Shown here in pieces: positions 33,901 to 45,900 of a stretch of 64,000 nt of DNA. The notes beneath the pieces are model-generated. The model saw nothing but the letters and a program-made list of their open reading frames with translations, did not search any database and was not told where the DNA came from. Position 1 is the stretch's first letter, and each line of letters starts with the position of its first letter. The stretch lies in NCBI RefSeq assembly GCF_020085105.1, contig NC_058043.1, positions 3,110,001 through 3,174,000 of the forward strand, written 5' to 3'. The position numbers and the translations under genes are program-made. The DNA is from Siniperca chuatsi (taxonomy: Eukaryota; Chordata; Actinopteri; Centrarchiformes; Sinipercidae).

Positions 33901-36900
33901 ACTCAGCAGGGGCACAAGGAGAGGCAGGGTTAACTAACTGATCCACAGTCTGAAATAGGAATCTGGGGTTGTGCTGATGTTGTTCTTGCATCCTTCACCA
34001 TCCTATTATAAAGGACTAATAACTCTTTCATGGCCACAAAGTGGACCTGGAGACCGGATTTCTTCCATCTGCGTTCTGCTCTTCTGCAATTCTTTTTACA
34101 GCTTCGAATACTGTCATTTAACCATGGCTGTTTTCTAGTCTTTGAGTTTGGTCTATTTTTCAGAGGAGAGATCTAAGGTTGAAGAACACAGGTAGTTAAA
34201 ATAATCAACCAAATCCATTGGTGTTGGAGGAATCGGGAAAAACATTCAAAGCATAATGACTACTATTAAATTTGAGTTTTAATGTTCCACCACAACTTAA
34301 ATTAGTAACATGAAAGCATCATTAAAGCACCAGCCAAACAACAACCAAAGGAAAAATGTGCTCAGCCACTACAATGATGTAATGCAAATACATGAGCTAG
34401 AGATGACAGGACAGGAGTAATGAGCAGAAACCAGCGGCCTCAGCAGGAAGCAGACTTTCACATACTGATTATCAGCCTCAGAAACAGACTGAACCATCAA
34501 CTCATGACTAACTTAGCCAGTAGGCCTAACTTACATGCAGGAAATACTTACAGTTGCTGGTAAAGTGAAGCAACGATCCTCGGGATCTCGGTGTGGAGAG
34601 TAAATCCTTTGGGAACAGTCTTCACCGACAAGAAACACTGGTTACATAACTAACGTCCCGCGAACAGCGTCGACGACACAAATGGTGACGAACACATTCG
34701 CCTGCCAACATGGCTAGCGAACACAGTGATGGAGCAACAACAACAGCAGGAAGCGATGCGAACACAATTATTTCCTCCATTAAGCCTTCCTGGCTGAGGG
34801 GACATGATGAGACTTTTGGCAGGCTAGCTTGTTTATGAAATAATACCTTGATAGCATTAGCATTAGCATCAAATGTTCCAGCAGAGTTTGCAACACAGCT
34901 GACGGACCAAACCGGTGGGCGGAGCTTTGACAGTTTAAACAGCACACCTTTACTGCAGGAGGTGCGTTAGATTTGAGTGCCAGCCAGTAGAGTATGTCAC
35001 TTTTGAGGGTGGAGGAGGAACTGGAGGTGCCTGCAGGTGATTAAAGGGAAAATCTGAATAAATGAGTGGAGATACAAATGTAACATACAGTCTCTAGAGC
35101 TGCGAGTATTATTAATTATTAGACTGACAGATAATTAATCTGCATCTATTGATAGCTGATAAATCTTATTTTTATAAAGCAAAAACACCAACTTCTCTAA
35201 TTTGAGGATTTGCTGCTTTTCTTTGTCTTATAACAAACTGAATATCTTTGGGTTGGTTGGATAAAACAAGCGATTCGAAAATGTTACCTTGGGGTTCAGA
35301 AATTTGTAGCAGGTGTTTTAAAATCATTTTCTGATATTCTCTAGACCAAAAGATTAATCAATTAATTGAAAAATAAGCAGCACATTAATAAATAATAATC
35401 ATTAGTTGCAGCCCTGTTAGCTTCACAAGAAACGCATGGATTAAACCAATAGGGGGCCCTGGCAGCAAAAATAATCTGTGAGCCCCTATTGATCCCAATT
35501 CTTCCCACCTCTGTGCGTTAGAGTGTGCAAGTACCCATCAAGCACAGAGCACACAGTATATACACATCATTCACATCATCACAAGTCATTTTAATTACAG
35601 TTTGTCTATAGATCCGAGAGAACAACCAGTACTCCAGTGTTTGCTGTAAAATAATGAAGGTCGTAATACTAGCTTTTGATACAAATAGGCTCTGATATTA
35701 GTTTATATATATAACAAAAAGTTGTAACTAATAAGCCTAGTTAGTACTAAACTTGTTTAGCTGGAGGCTGGGGCTGAGCTGTTTGAATGTAAAGTAAAGG
35801 TTTAGTGTGTAATTAAGTATGCAGAAAGCTAAGTTTCATAACTCCTGATCTAACCAGCATCCTGAAAGAAATGTGCACTCCTGCCAGCAGAACATTTGCA
35901 GCTTCATGTTGTGGTGGGCGATTAGGTAAAAGGTCAGGTACATACTGTATATGTCTGACCCAAAATGTCTGGGAATGATAAAAACTCCGTAGGCGCTGTA
36001 GAAGTCCACACTCCTTTAGAATTTGTACAGTAAATCTGGATTTAAAAGAAGTAAACAAATCAAATCGTGTGTGTTTTTATTTGTCTTTATCCAGGAACAG
36101 CCCTCTGAACCTGGCTGGCATGGCAGTCGAGCGTTATATTGCTGTGTGTCGACCTCTTCATCACGTCCAGCTCTGCACTGTGCAGCGAGCCTACGCTCTC
36201 ATTGCACTGATCTGGGGCGTCTCCTTCATCCCCGCCCTCTCGGACGTCATCATCACCCTCGCCACTCAGCCCCTCTCTGTCTTCTCAAGGAGCATCCTCT
36301 GTTACACTTCCACCGTGTACAACACCCCGTACCACAAGGCACAAAGTACAGTTGTCCAGGTGAAATATTGACTGGTATTTAATTTTCTTTCTGAAATCAG
36401 CCATTTCTGTTTACTGTGTATTCCATGGAGCAGATTGTTGTCATTTCATGGCTTAGTTTTAATGACTTCACTCATGTCAAGAGGCAGATTAAAGTGTCTT
36501 CACGTGTTCCCCTCAGGTCCTTCTGTTTACCTTCGTCTTCCTGACTTTGGTCATCACCTACCTGAAGGTCCTCTGCGCTGCCCGGGCAGTTTCTGGTTCT
36601 AATCAGGCCTCGGCCAGAAACGCCCGCAACACTATCCTGCTGCACGGGGTCCAGCTTCTCATCTGCATGCTGTCATTCATCTCTCCCTTCATCAACCTCA
36701 TTTTAGTCACCACTTGGCCCCGTGAACGCACCAAGATCCTCTTCACCAGCTTCCTGTTTACCAATGTGCTTCCACGTCTGCTCAGCCCGCTCATCTACGG
36801 CGTCAGAGACAAGAAGTTCAGCAGCCACTTCAAGCTGCACTTCTGCTGTAAATGCTGCAATGCTGTGGAAAAGAGGGCGAGCATGGCGGTAGGAAGCCAC

Positions 36901-36921
36901 AGAAGGTCCAAACAGGTGTAA
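30923..36921 (+). CDS. Odorant receptor 131-2-like GPCR, gene F (4 coding exons)
   Basis: Coding exons are 30923-31068, 31611-31751, 36095-36359 and 36517-36921, with introns in phases 2, 2 and 0, giving about 318 residues. Exon 1 holds TM1 ([19 protein letters not shown]). Exon 2 begins [19 protein letters not shown]. Exon 3 has [18 protein letters not shown] with canonical ERY. Exon 4 has TM5-TM7 with [19 protein letters not shown] and [12 protein letters not shown]. The intron after FRKHQ found in the other five genes is absent: the codons run CAG GTC TTC CAG in one exon, and the intron lies 20 bases further on. Intron 2 (4.3 kb) carries an antisense L2 fragment and a hAT-like copy. ATG 30923 follows the acceptor GGTTTCTCAG. 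The tail is Cys-rich (FCCKCCN), a possible palmitoylation site. It is the most diverged member of the cluster. Confidence 0.88.
31213..31427. mobile_element. 215-bp TIR element with perfect 8-bp target duplication (OR-F intron 1)
   Basis: The left end TAGGCCTGTCACGATAATTA and the right end (reverse complement TAGGCCTGTCACGATAACTA) differ by one base over 20. The flanks are GCCACATG at 31205-31212 and again at 31428-31435, a perfect 8-bp duplication. The interior contains ATATCGTACGATATTGCC and no open frame. The pattern fits a non-autonomous hAT element. Confidence 0.92.
32930..34212 (-). mobile_element. L2-type LINE, fragment C (antisense in OR-F intron 2)
   Basis: On the minus strand, from 34212 down: linker ([19 protein letters not shown] near 33920), then a large internal deletion joining the linker to the middle of the RT ([20 protein letters not shown]), then [18 protein letters not shown] with YADD. 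After it comes the RT thumb and tail ([60 protein letters not shown]) and finally the PYEPSRS-type end near 32990. It complements fragment B, which stops before the tail, and is broken by several frameshifts. Confidence 0.87.
34213..35094. other. Intronic sequence of OR-F intron 2, unassigned
   Basis: No exon is recognised. The stretch 34620-34990 has the look of repeat sequence (GCATTAGCATTAGCATC, TTTACTGCAGGAGGTGC) but I cannot name a family. Confidence 0.35.
35095..35416. mobile_element. Non-autonomous hAT-like TIR element in OR-F intron 2
   Basis: It starts AGAGCTGCGAGTATTATTAA and ends ATCATTAGTTGCAGCCCTG. The interior has GAGGATTTGCTGCTTTTCTT, ACTGAATATCTTTGGGTTGG and GACCAAAAGATTAATCAATT. 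It is one of the better preserved copies of this family in the window. Confidence 0.78.
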
Positions 36922-37118
36922 CACTGAATGGCTTAAAAATACTATATTTAGCATGATTTTTAAAAGGCCTAAAACCTGCAAAACAGACTACTTGCCCTGA
37001 TGCCTTGAGGCCCAGTTATTACTTTTAAGAAACTTTTAAGGACAAAAGCTACATTTGGGTCTCAAAGAATGTATAAAAGTTACAATCCATAATAGTAATT
37101 GTACATTTTTATGAACTG

Positions 37119-37162
37119 CTGGCTTACATTGTACTGTAGTACTGTAGTACAATGTAAGCCAG
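37119..37162. repeat. Perfect 17-bp inverted repeat (hairpin)
   Basis: The arms CTGGCTTACATTGTACT (37119-37135) and AGTACAATGTAAGCCAG (37146-37162) are exact reverse complements around a 10-base spacer that itself contains AGTACT. It lies about 200 bases after the OR-F stop and could fold in RNA or extrude as a cruciform. It has no terminator-type T run and matches no RNA family I know. Confidence 0.9.
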
Positions 37163-37719
37163 CTTTGGCAAAATGCTCCAAAATACTGTGTGACTGTTTA
37201 CAGTCAGTGTCCCAAAGGGCAGCTCCCAGGATGCATGAATAAAGAAAAGAAATCTAAAAAATTCAGCCATTGTTCTTATTGAAAACCTGAATGTGTTCAT
37301 TACTTTACCTTCAAATGATTCCAAAGTGAAACGAAACCTCTTCAGGATCAGGAGTCAAAAAAACAACATAACATAAAAACATAAAGATTAAAAAAAACAT
37401 GTAAAGTGCATGGGTGCACCAGAAAAACTGATATTAATGAATTAATTACTGTTACATATTTACAGTTCTTGTATCAAACTGAATGAATCTGAAAGACAGA
37501 TAGTCTGAAGACTAACCCTCACTGATTTTATTTTTCGCTTCCAGGAACCCTGCACCACTGACCCCAGCTCTGAGTGGTGTGTCTGTTCCTTAAGAAAACA
37601 CTTGATTGATTTATTGATATTTATTTCTATATACACACGAATAGCTTGACTCTGCAAAACGTTTGCTTGTACTGTGTAAGTTGGCTAAAACAGGACTTGT
37701 ATCATACAAATGTTTTTCT

Positions 37720-38204
37720 GATTTTAAACAGATACAGATAGGGAAACTCTTTGTTACAGCAGCTCGCCTTTACGTCAGTGCACACAGGAGAAAGTACTAG
37801 CAGAAAATATAAAACACTATAAAACAGGTCAGAAAATAAGTTAAGTACCAGGTGGGTGTAAGTATAAAATAAAACAAGTGTGAAGTACAAAGTGGGTTTA
37901 CCAGTTGATGATGAGAATACAGTATAATAATACAATGTAATAAAATAATATAATAATAAATAATAATATAATAATAAGCAGTGGTGCATGTACTGTCGAG
38001 TTAAGTGTAGCTTATTGAAGATTATTAAGATATTGCACAGCAGTAATGGAGGTATATAATATCAATGTCAATAAATAGGAAAAAACTAACATAGGAAAAC
38101 TAAATATTGCACGGGAGTAGTACACAGAATATTGCACAATTATTCAAGTATTACAGTGATGTTAATGATCAATGTCCAGTTTAGTGACTTCGGGTCATAC
38201 AGAC
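37720..38204 (-). repeat. AT-rich LINE 3' region with (ATAATA) tract
   Basis: The stretch begins GATACAGATAGGGAAACTCT, close to the Rex1/CR1 3' tail words. It continues through an ATAATA-rich tract (37920-37980) to the RT fragment at 38205, so it is probably the untranslated 3' region of that element. Confidence 0.45.
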
Positions 38205-38580
38205 TGACACTTAGAGGGAGGAGTTAAAGAGTCTGATGTCCACAGGCAGGAATGACTTCCTGTGGCGCTCTGTGGTGCATTGTGGGGGGATGAGTCTTCC
38301 GCTGAAGGCGCTCCTTTGTTTGACCAGCACGTCATGGAGCGGGTGGGAGACACTGTCCAAGATGGTGTGTAGTTTGGCCAGCATCCTCCTCTCTGACACC
38401 ACTGCCAGAGAGTCCAGCTCCACCCCCCACAATGTCACTGGCCTTACGGATCAGTTTGTTGAGTCTGTTGGCGTCCGCTACCCTCAGCCTGCTGCCCCAG
38501 CATGCAACAGCATACAGGACAGCACTGGCCACCACAGACTCATAAAACATCTTCAGCATTGTCCGGCAGATGTTCATTCA
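38205..38580 (-). mobile_element. Rex1/CR1-type LINE fragment (C-terminal end of RT)
   Basis: The minus strand reads MLKMFYESVVASAVLYAVAC, WGSRLRVADANRLNKLIRKA, then, after one frame change near 38420, GVELDSLAVVSERRMLAKLH, HPLHDVLVKQRSAFSGRLIP and QCTTERHRKSFLPVDIRLFN. This is the standard C-terminus of a fish Rex1/CR1-like element. It is 5'-truncated. Confidence 0.85.
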
Positions 38581-38589
38581 ATATAGACA

Positions 38590-40555
38590 TTCAATATAAA
38601 AGACAGTAATTACAGTGCAGGAAAGGAAGGAAGCCTAAAAGGCGTATTCAGAGTCCTCCCCTTATTTAAACAAATTAAAAAATGACATTATTACTCATCA
38701 AAAACGAAATTATATAAACAAACAAACAACACATAGCACAAACAGTAACTATATACACAAAACACACAAGCAAGCATAAACAGTGATAAAAGAAAATATT
38801 AAAATAAAAAAAAAAAATATTGATAAAAATCTGGGAGTAAAATTAATAATTAAAAACTTACATATGACAGATTTTCACAATAACTGTTAGAAAAAATGAA
38901 ATGGATAATAACACGAAGGTAATGCAGCATGTTACTCAGGCGATGTAGATTCTGTAACTCTCTGGAGTCACAGCAATGCTCAAACATTAACATTATCTTT
39001 ACACCATCGCAAAAACGTCTTAATCAGCTCAGGAAGCTGCAGCCAGACATTTCACAGGTGACATCAGCGCTCACCTGAGAGCTCACCTGTCTGTGAGCTG
39101 ACGCCACCAGGATTTAACTGAGAAAACGATGCACGACATTCAGAAACTAATCAGCTGGACGAACTGTGGCTAATTTACTGCATATATAATGTCCATAATA
39201 TACAAAACTACAGCTCCTGATCCACTCGTGAAAAAGGGGGAAGGAGTGGGGATCATTAAATATTAATCATTAAATATTAAAAACAGCTGTTTCTTCACTA
39301 CACTTTGGTTCTTCTTTAAAAAAGGACCTGATGGCCTGATTCACTTTTGTCTGGTAAGATGGTTGTTTGATAAAATGACAAGTCTGAGCAATGATCACAA
39401 AATAAAATAAAAATAACATCAGTTGACTGATGTTAGTTATTGTCAGTTAGTTTGCTGTTTGCAGTGAAGAAGCACTGTAGACCTCATACTGATTTATAGG
39501 TGACTAAAATATTTGCAAACGACCTCCACTGTATCACCAAACATTCATTTAACTGTCAGCATGTCTCCATTAAACAGCCAGACCTCACATGAAGAAGTAC
39601 AGCAGCAAAGAGTCTTGACTTGTGGCTCAGCTGTGTGAAGTAAATAGTTTAGGGGACAAGTGGAGGAGGAGGAGGAGGAGTAGAGGAAGGAAAAGGCCGA
39701 CACGTTGAGATGCAAAACCAGATTTTGGCCACTAGATGGACCCAACATCGCAGACATGAGGGAGTCTATGAACTGCAGCTTCCCAAGATGAAATATTAAT
39801 AAATTAACAAATATATTTCAAAATGTATGGCAGTTATGAGATCTTTAAAAATCCTGTTCAGGTGCTGCTGGTCAGGAAACTGTCTTTTCTTTTCTTTTAT
39901 TAACTCAAGAGGACCTTTAACAGCTTGCTTCCTTTTTAAAATGTCCCTGCACTGTTGGACGTTGGACAGGAAGTGTTTATGCTCTGTAGAGTTTATCTCA
40001 GTGAGAAAAAGTGAAAAGTCAGCTGTACAAGTTAGTGGGAAACTTGCTTGCAATGCAGTATGTCTCTATGGATATTAGAGGCATATTACAGTCATTTAAA
40101 AAAAAAGCATGAGTTCATTAAATGACACCCGAGATTTCACAAAATTTCATTAAGGACCACACATACACACTCTTTAAAATCCCACTTGTGAGATAGCAGG
40201 AATATTACAGAGATGCCAAAGGAAATATACAATCCCACTAAGAACCACGAGGCCACTTTAACTTATTATTGACCACAGCAGACTGAGTCTCTGTGGATCT
40301 GTAAAAAAAATAAACACTTTAAAAAATATAATTAAACTTGCTCTAAATTAACCACTGAGTGCACACAACAACATCATAAAAACAACCCTGTCCAGGTACA
40401 GTGTGTGAAAAGTATTTCTCATTCGGAGATGCGATGCTGTTCCGGAATGTGACGGAAAAAGCCGAAGACTGCCTCTGAGAGAAGACAGACCAACGGCGGC
40501 TCAGATGGAGGAAACCTGCGCGCCCACAGCGGACTCTGTTGTCTCCTCTCATCAC
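38590..40555. other. Intergenic between the receptor cluster and kcns1
   Basis: AT-rich sequence with a short (GGA)n tract near 39663. It contains no recognisable exon. The cluster boundary lies here: receptors upstream, the potassium channel gene downstream. Confidence 0.45.
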
Positions 40556-40559
40556 TTTA

Positions 40560-40740
40560 TTGTTACAGGCACGCGGGAGGGGGAAGTTTTTAGCAGAAGA
40601 AGCTCGCGGTCTTCTCTCAGCATCCGTGTGTGTTTCAGTTTAGTCCTCTTCAGGAAGTATTAAACTTGTAAGCGCATCATGGGGTGAATCTGACATCTGA
40701 GGAGGATGCTGATGAAAGAGCGTCGTGACCAAACTCACAG
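40560..40740 (+). promoter_or_regulatory. kcns1: Candidate untranslated first exon of kcns1 with short upstream ORFs
   Basis: A locally GC-rich stretch ends in AAACTCACAG|GTAAGACGC, a strong donor at 40740/40741. The next good acceptor on this strand that leads into coding sequence is TGTCTCTACCAG before 47493, which leaves only GTAACC ahead of ATG 47499. Two small upstream frames are visible: ATG GGG TGA at 40679, and one from ATG 40706 that would run across the junction to TAA two bases before the main ATG. The left edge of the exon is not defined. Confidence 0.5.
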
Positions 40741-42589
40741 GTAAGACGCAATACTTTTCTTAATGTAACACTGAATCCTGTAGTCTTTATAAATAGACTT
40801 ACACTTGCACCGGTTTACCGTGGTTATGTGAAGTTTCACTGTGTTGTTGCGGTTCACTGATTCACTTTGCACGAACGTGTTTGAGAGAGTTTGTTATCGG
40901 AGGTGCATTTTTCCACCGCTGTGATTTCAGGCCGCAGCGCTTCCTTGTGCTGAATTATAGATCAACTTTATTTCTGTATGTGCAGCATGGCACATATTCT
41001 CCCCCCCCCCCCCCACCTTGAGAGCTCAGCATGGGCCCCTCATGTAATTATAGACAGAGAGAGAGAGCCACAATGTCACACTGGTATTTACTCTCTTTCC
41101 CTTTTGTGTGGTGCATGTACAAAATAAAAAAGGGGATAGTTATTAAAAAAGAAAAACACCCATTTTGACAACATTTCCGTCACCATAAAACTCAGATTTT
41201 AACATATTATTCACATTTCTGGCCACTGTGGAGCAGGTGACCAACAGCAACATCTTCGGTTTTACCAATACAGATCATAACTATATTTAAGATTCAAGAC
41301 CTGTATTTGTCACATGCACATGTAGGGAAGAAATCCCAGTAGATCTGTCAGTCAAGACTTTAGTCAGCGCTGAGATAAGACTGAGCAGAGACCAACTCAA
41401 AGACAAGATTTAGGACAAAAAATAGCCGGGAAAGAGTCTGGATGTCTTTCCAAATGTAAAAATAATACTCAAAAAGTTTCCTGGGGAGTTTTCATCCTAA
41501 ACAAATGGAGCTCAGGTTCATTCTTGACCTTTGGGAACAGTATATATAACAAAATAATCTAAACTCAAAGACTTAGTAGCTTTTAGAATGAATGAAGAAC
41601 GTGGGGTGTGGCTGAAAGCTCTGAAAGCTAGTAAGTACACCTTTGAGCTTAGGTTATTTTGTTGCATAAACATGGTTTAGCTTTTCTCACCAGAAGGCAT
41701 TTTGTGTGTCCTCACAAACATTACGAATCCATAATTCATACCTCATGAAATATTTGAGAAGCTTTATAAAAGGTTTTTTAATGTGCGATGTTTACATCAG
41801 CATGTGATCTTCTTCTCCTCCTCATTTATTGGTGCATTACACCTTTTATGGTGCATTACTGCCGCCGGCTCACAATGTGTGTTTTATGGTGGCTTGCTGA
41901 CACGTTTGCAATAACCTCCACTGTATGTTTGGCCAAAATGTTGCTTCACGTGACTCATTGTACTTTTACCAGTCATCAGATAATATACTTTCCTCCAGGA
42001 GATCGGAACTAAACCTGCACCGTCTAAATAATCAATGGACTTTGACTCCGGAGAAGTCTGAGGCTTAATGGATCTAATATTGGCTGGGACTGTTAGTCCA
42101 AACTGAAACAAGAACTAAAACTGGGACAAGTCCAAGTTGTCAGACTCAAGAACTAGTCTTGACTGAACGACGGTTGACTCTTAAACCCCACAGCGTTACA
42201 CACAGATTCCAGGGGCTGGATTATTAGTATCGTGGGTGGATCACTGAGTGGGCCTACGGGCCGGATGAAAGCTGTAGAACGAGACGCAAAACGACCACAA
42301 AGAGACACAAACTTTCAGTCTGGGTGTCTCGCTCCTGTGCAGGAGGGGAGGGGGGCCTTTTGCATGTCTGTGTCCAGAGGCCCGTTGTTCCATAATCCAT
42401 CCCACCCACTTCAAACTGCCCTGCTCAAGATGTGTCCCATCTGAATATTCAAATGCAGATATATTGAATTCCACAAACAAGATGCCACTGAAATGCTGCT
42501 TGTTTGTAAAACTAAGATTGACTTGCGCCTCTGTAAATCACATTTTTGGACTCAAAATTTACATCTTTAGGTTTTGGAAAAGCATTTAT

Positions 42590-43648
42590 CAGTGGTGGAG
42601 GAAGCATTGAGATTTTACTTATAGCGGCTATAATCAATATATTTTCAATAACAATGTATTAATGTGTCTCTGGTAGTGATGAACCTACAGAGAATCATCC
42701 CCTCGGCTTTACGGAGCTTCATAGTGAGCTTCAGCTCATTTTTTATCTGTCCGGCTGCAACTTTACTGTTCTGGTTCCCTCTCAGCTCTCAGAGCGTCGT
42801 TTTCAGAGGAAAAAGCTGTAAAAAGCCGCTGTACACTACCTGCTCAGCAGCAAACAGCAGACAGACACAGTTAGACACTAGCTGGTGAACATAGTGGAGC
42901 ATCTAGCAGCTAAAGAGCCAGATGTTTCCCTCAGGAGGTGGTGGAGACCAAACACAGAGCTGACAGAGAGAATACATTACACAAGGACTGACATTCATCA
43001 GGTGACACAAACACGACTCCTAATGAAGGATCGTGTTGCTCCGTAACTGTAAATAAGAAACTGTTTGCTAACAAATCAACTTAAAAGCTGATGATATGTT
43101 AATGTTGCGTTCACAGCGTTGTTTCCGTTGCCCCCAAGTGGCCAAACATCAGTTACTGCAGGTTTAAGTAAAAGTAGTAATACCACGCTATATACAATAA
43201 ATGCTCCATTACGAGTGAAAGTCTTGCATTCATGATTTTACTTATGTACAAAATCATGAGCAGCAAAATGTACATAAAGTATCAGAAGTAAAAGTACTCA
43301 TTAGGCAGAAGAATGTCAGTGTTATATTATTGGACTAGTATAACTTGTGTTTTTATTACTGTAAAGCAGGTTGGAGCTGATTTGAACTAGTTTATATACT
43401 GTTTTGTAGTTCAGTCTATAACATTGCATCATATTTGGGAAGTTAATCATAAAACATTGATCCTCAAAGTAACTAGTAACTATGGCTACACTTCTTCACT
43501 ACGTTTATTTCCCTCTGAAATGTGGTGGAGTAGAAGTATACAGTAAGAATAAAATGGAAATACTCAAGTAAAGTACAAGTATCTCAAAACTGCACTTAAA
43601 TACAGCACTTGGGTAAATGTACTTAGTTACTATCCACCACTGGCGTTT
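42590..43648. mobile_element. TIR element with CAGTGGTGGA ends, carrying a second repeat
   Basis: The left end is TCAGTGGTGGAGGAAGCATT. The right end is AATGTACTTAGTTACTATCC then ACCACTGGCG, so the terminal CAGTGGTGGA words are inverted. The interior has the typical AAGTAAAAGTACTCA and TACTTAGTTACT words. From about 42665 to 43165 a different common fish repeat is inserted (CTGTACACTACCTGCTCAGC, AGCTGGTGAACATAGTGGAG, GCCCCCAAGTGGCCAAACAT, ending TTACTGCAGGTTTA). All of this lies in intron 1 of kcns1. Confidence 0.65.
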
Positions 43649-45637
43649 ATAAATGCTAACATGCTTCCCACATACACACCCACCGCCCACCTCCATGAAG
43701 ACAGATTCCGGCTGCCACAGTTAACTGTATGCACTTCATGTGTCCATAAATCACTGAAGTGAAGAGAGAAAAACCCGATTAAATACCAGCAGGGAGAGAG
43801 TGAAAGATTCAGAGACAGATGAAGTCAGACTGCTCTGGTTAAAACACCATTAAGTCCGCATTAGGTTAACACCTGTCTGGGATTCCTCAGGCCATTTCCT
43901 ACACTCTGCAATTAGAGACTGTGTAACATTATTACATTACATTACAGCTACACTTTACCCAAAGCAGGGCACTTACTGCTGCCTCCAAACGGACGAATCC
44001 CCTCAGTCCTGTTAGAGTGAGCGCTACATGTGGATCAGCTGCTGATCAGACACAAAGAACTAAAACTAATGACGATCCAGATATCATCTTCATTCCCTGA
44101 AACTTCACCTGTTGCTTAGCAATATTAAACCAACATTTGCCAACTGAACTGGACTCAATTATGTTTCCTGGCAGTAATATTAACTTTGTACTGTAAAAGA
44201 ATATTTTAGGCAACAGTGGGGACATTTGAGAGCGACTAAAAACTTCACATGGTACTTTCAGTGTATGATAGTCTTTCCACAGTTTTAGAGTTTGATGTGA
44301 ACTTTGTGATTTATTCATCTGTTGAGTGATTTCATAGTGTAATTTTATTGTCAAAGTGTGTACACTATGTGGGTGTTTGTACGGAGAGTACAGTAGATGA
44401 GCATGCGTGGGAGTTAGTTTCTGTTTTAGCTGCATCTATGTGTGTTTTTTATTTTTTACTGGATCACATGGAGACAAGTTCCTTGCACCCATGGTTAATG
44501 TTGATAGGAAGTAAATGATGATTTAAGTGTTTCTGAGCAGAACTCTCGTTTAATCTCGTTAAAATCTGTATTATGGCTTGTTACACATGCACACAGAAAA
44601 CATTCAAACATGGAGACTTATATTCATTCTGCAAAGATCTAAAATCCAGTTAAAGCCTTTTGGCTCTCAACCAATGCACATTGTGTTTAGTAGTTTTAGA
44701 ATTAAAATGTCTGGTACATCAAATTAGAGTCTGGGCATCTGGACTCAGAAGTGCATTTAGCAGAGTAGATAAAATGAGGGTGCCTACATCACAAAAAAGC
44801 TCCTCCTTGTCAGAAAGTCTTCATGGGGGTTTTGGTGATTGCCGACTCAGCTCGAGATGAAGAAAACAGAGAGGGCGACGTCTGAATAACATCCAGGCAC
44901 ATTCCAGTCAAAAACCATGTTCAAAACAAAGCTGCACGTTCGATGTCAAATACTCCAAATCGGTAGTAAAAAGATGAGGCTGGTGTCGTTCCATATTTTT
45001 GTTATTGTCACCAAATCCCACAGAAAGACCAAAAGCAACAACGTGTTAGTCCGTCCCTCAATACTTTCTCACTTCCTGTATGTAGCTCTCAGCTCCAACC
45101 ACCTACTGAAGATCTAAATATTTAGAAACCTCCTCACAAAGTTTTTATGATTAACATTTTTGAGATAACAATCATTTACAAGCACGCATGTGACAAATAT
45201 CTGGTGATAGGACAACCGCCAGTATTAATGTGAAAGTATGGAAAGTATAAAAACCGAGACAGTGCTTGGGACAGACAGAACAACGAAAGAAAGAAAAAAC
45301 AGATCAATTAAACAAATAAATAAAGACACACAGGACAATAACAACAAACAATAGCATACTTCCACACACAGCAATGTCAAATACAGCGATGATGATGATG
45401 TAGTGCTGGCCAATCCCCTGCCACAGAAATAAAAGTGAGAAAGAAGACCGGAAAGGACTTTGAATCCTTGAGCCTCTCGCAGTCCTACACCCCAATCCGG
45501 CCCTCTGATGTGGGAGAGGTAACTCCTCTGGACTTGCCTTCCAGCGCTGCGAGTCTACCTCGTCTGCACCCATTCTGCATCAGGGGAGGGGAGGTCCTCA
45601 GTGTAATATAATTTTTAAAAAAGGCTCAGTAATTTCC
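43649..45637. other. kcns1 intron 1, no further gene seen
   Basis: No exon is recognised on either strand. Open frames here are short and without family resemblance. Confidence 0.4.
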
Positions 45638-45900
45638 TGAAACAGCTGCTGTAGTTTTTATCAAACAAACAGGAGAAAACAGTGCATTTGTTGGGGACTA
45701 TTTTCAGCGGCGGATGAATCCACATTTGGTGCTGTAGTGAGTGTTTGGGGCAGCAGGACGGTGTGTGTGGGACTGAGTCAGAATAAACTACAGTGTGTGT
45801 GTTCATGGTGATGAAGGAACATGTCACCCAGTGCAACAGAGCGGCTCGCTGATGTGTTTTTAATAACAACAATGGAGCTCTGTGGCTCAGAGGAAGAAGA
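45638..45900 (-). repeat. Dispersed ~265-bp repeat, copy 1
   Basis: It matches 60005-60268 at high identity: TTGGGGACTATTTTCAGCGG, AGTGTTTGGGGCAGCAGGAC, AAACTACAGTGTGTGTGTTC, AAGGAACATGTCACCCAG. On the minus strand both copies keep the same open frame of about 70 codons (LLKTHQRAALL, CSFITMNTHTVVYS, MWIHPPLKIVPN). I cannot assign a family. Confidence 0.8.
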
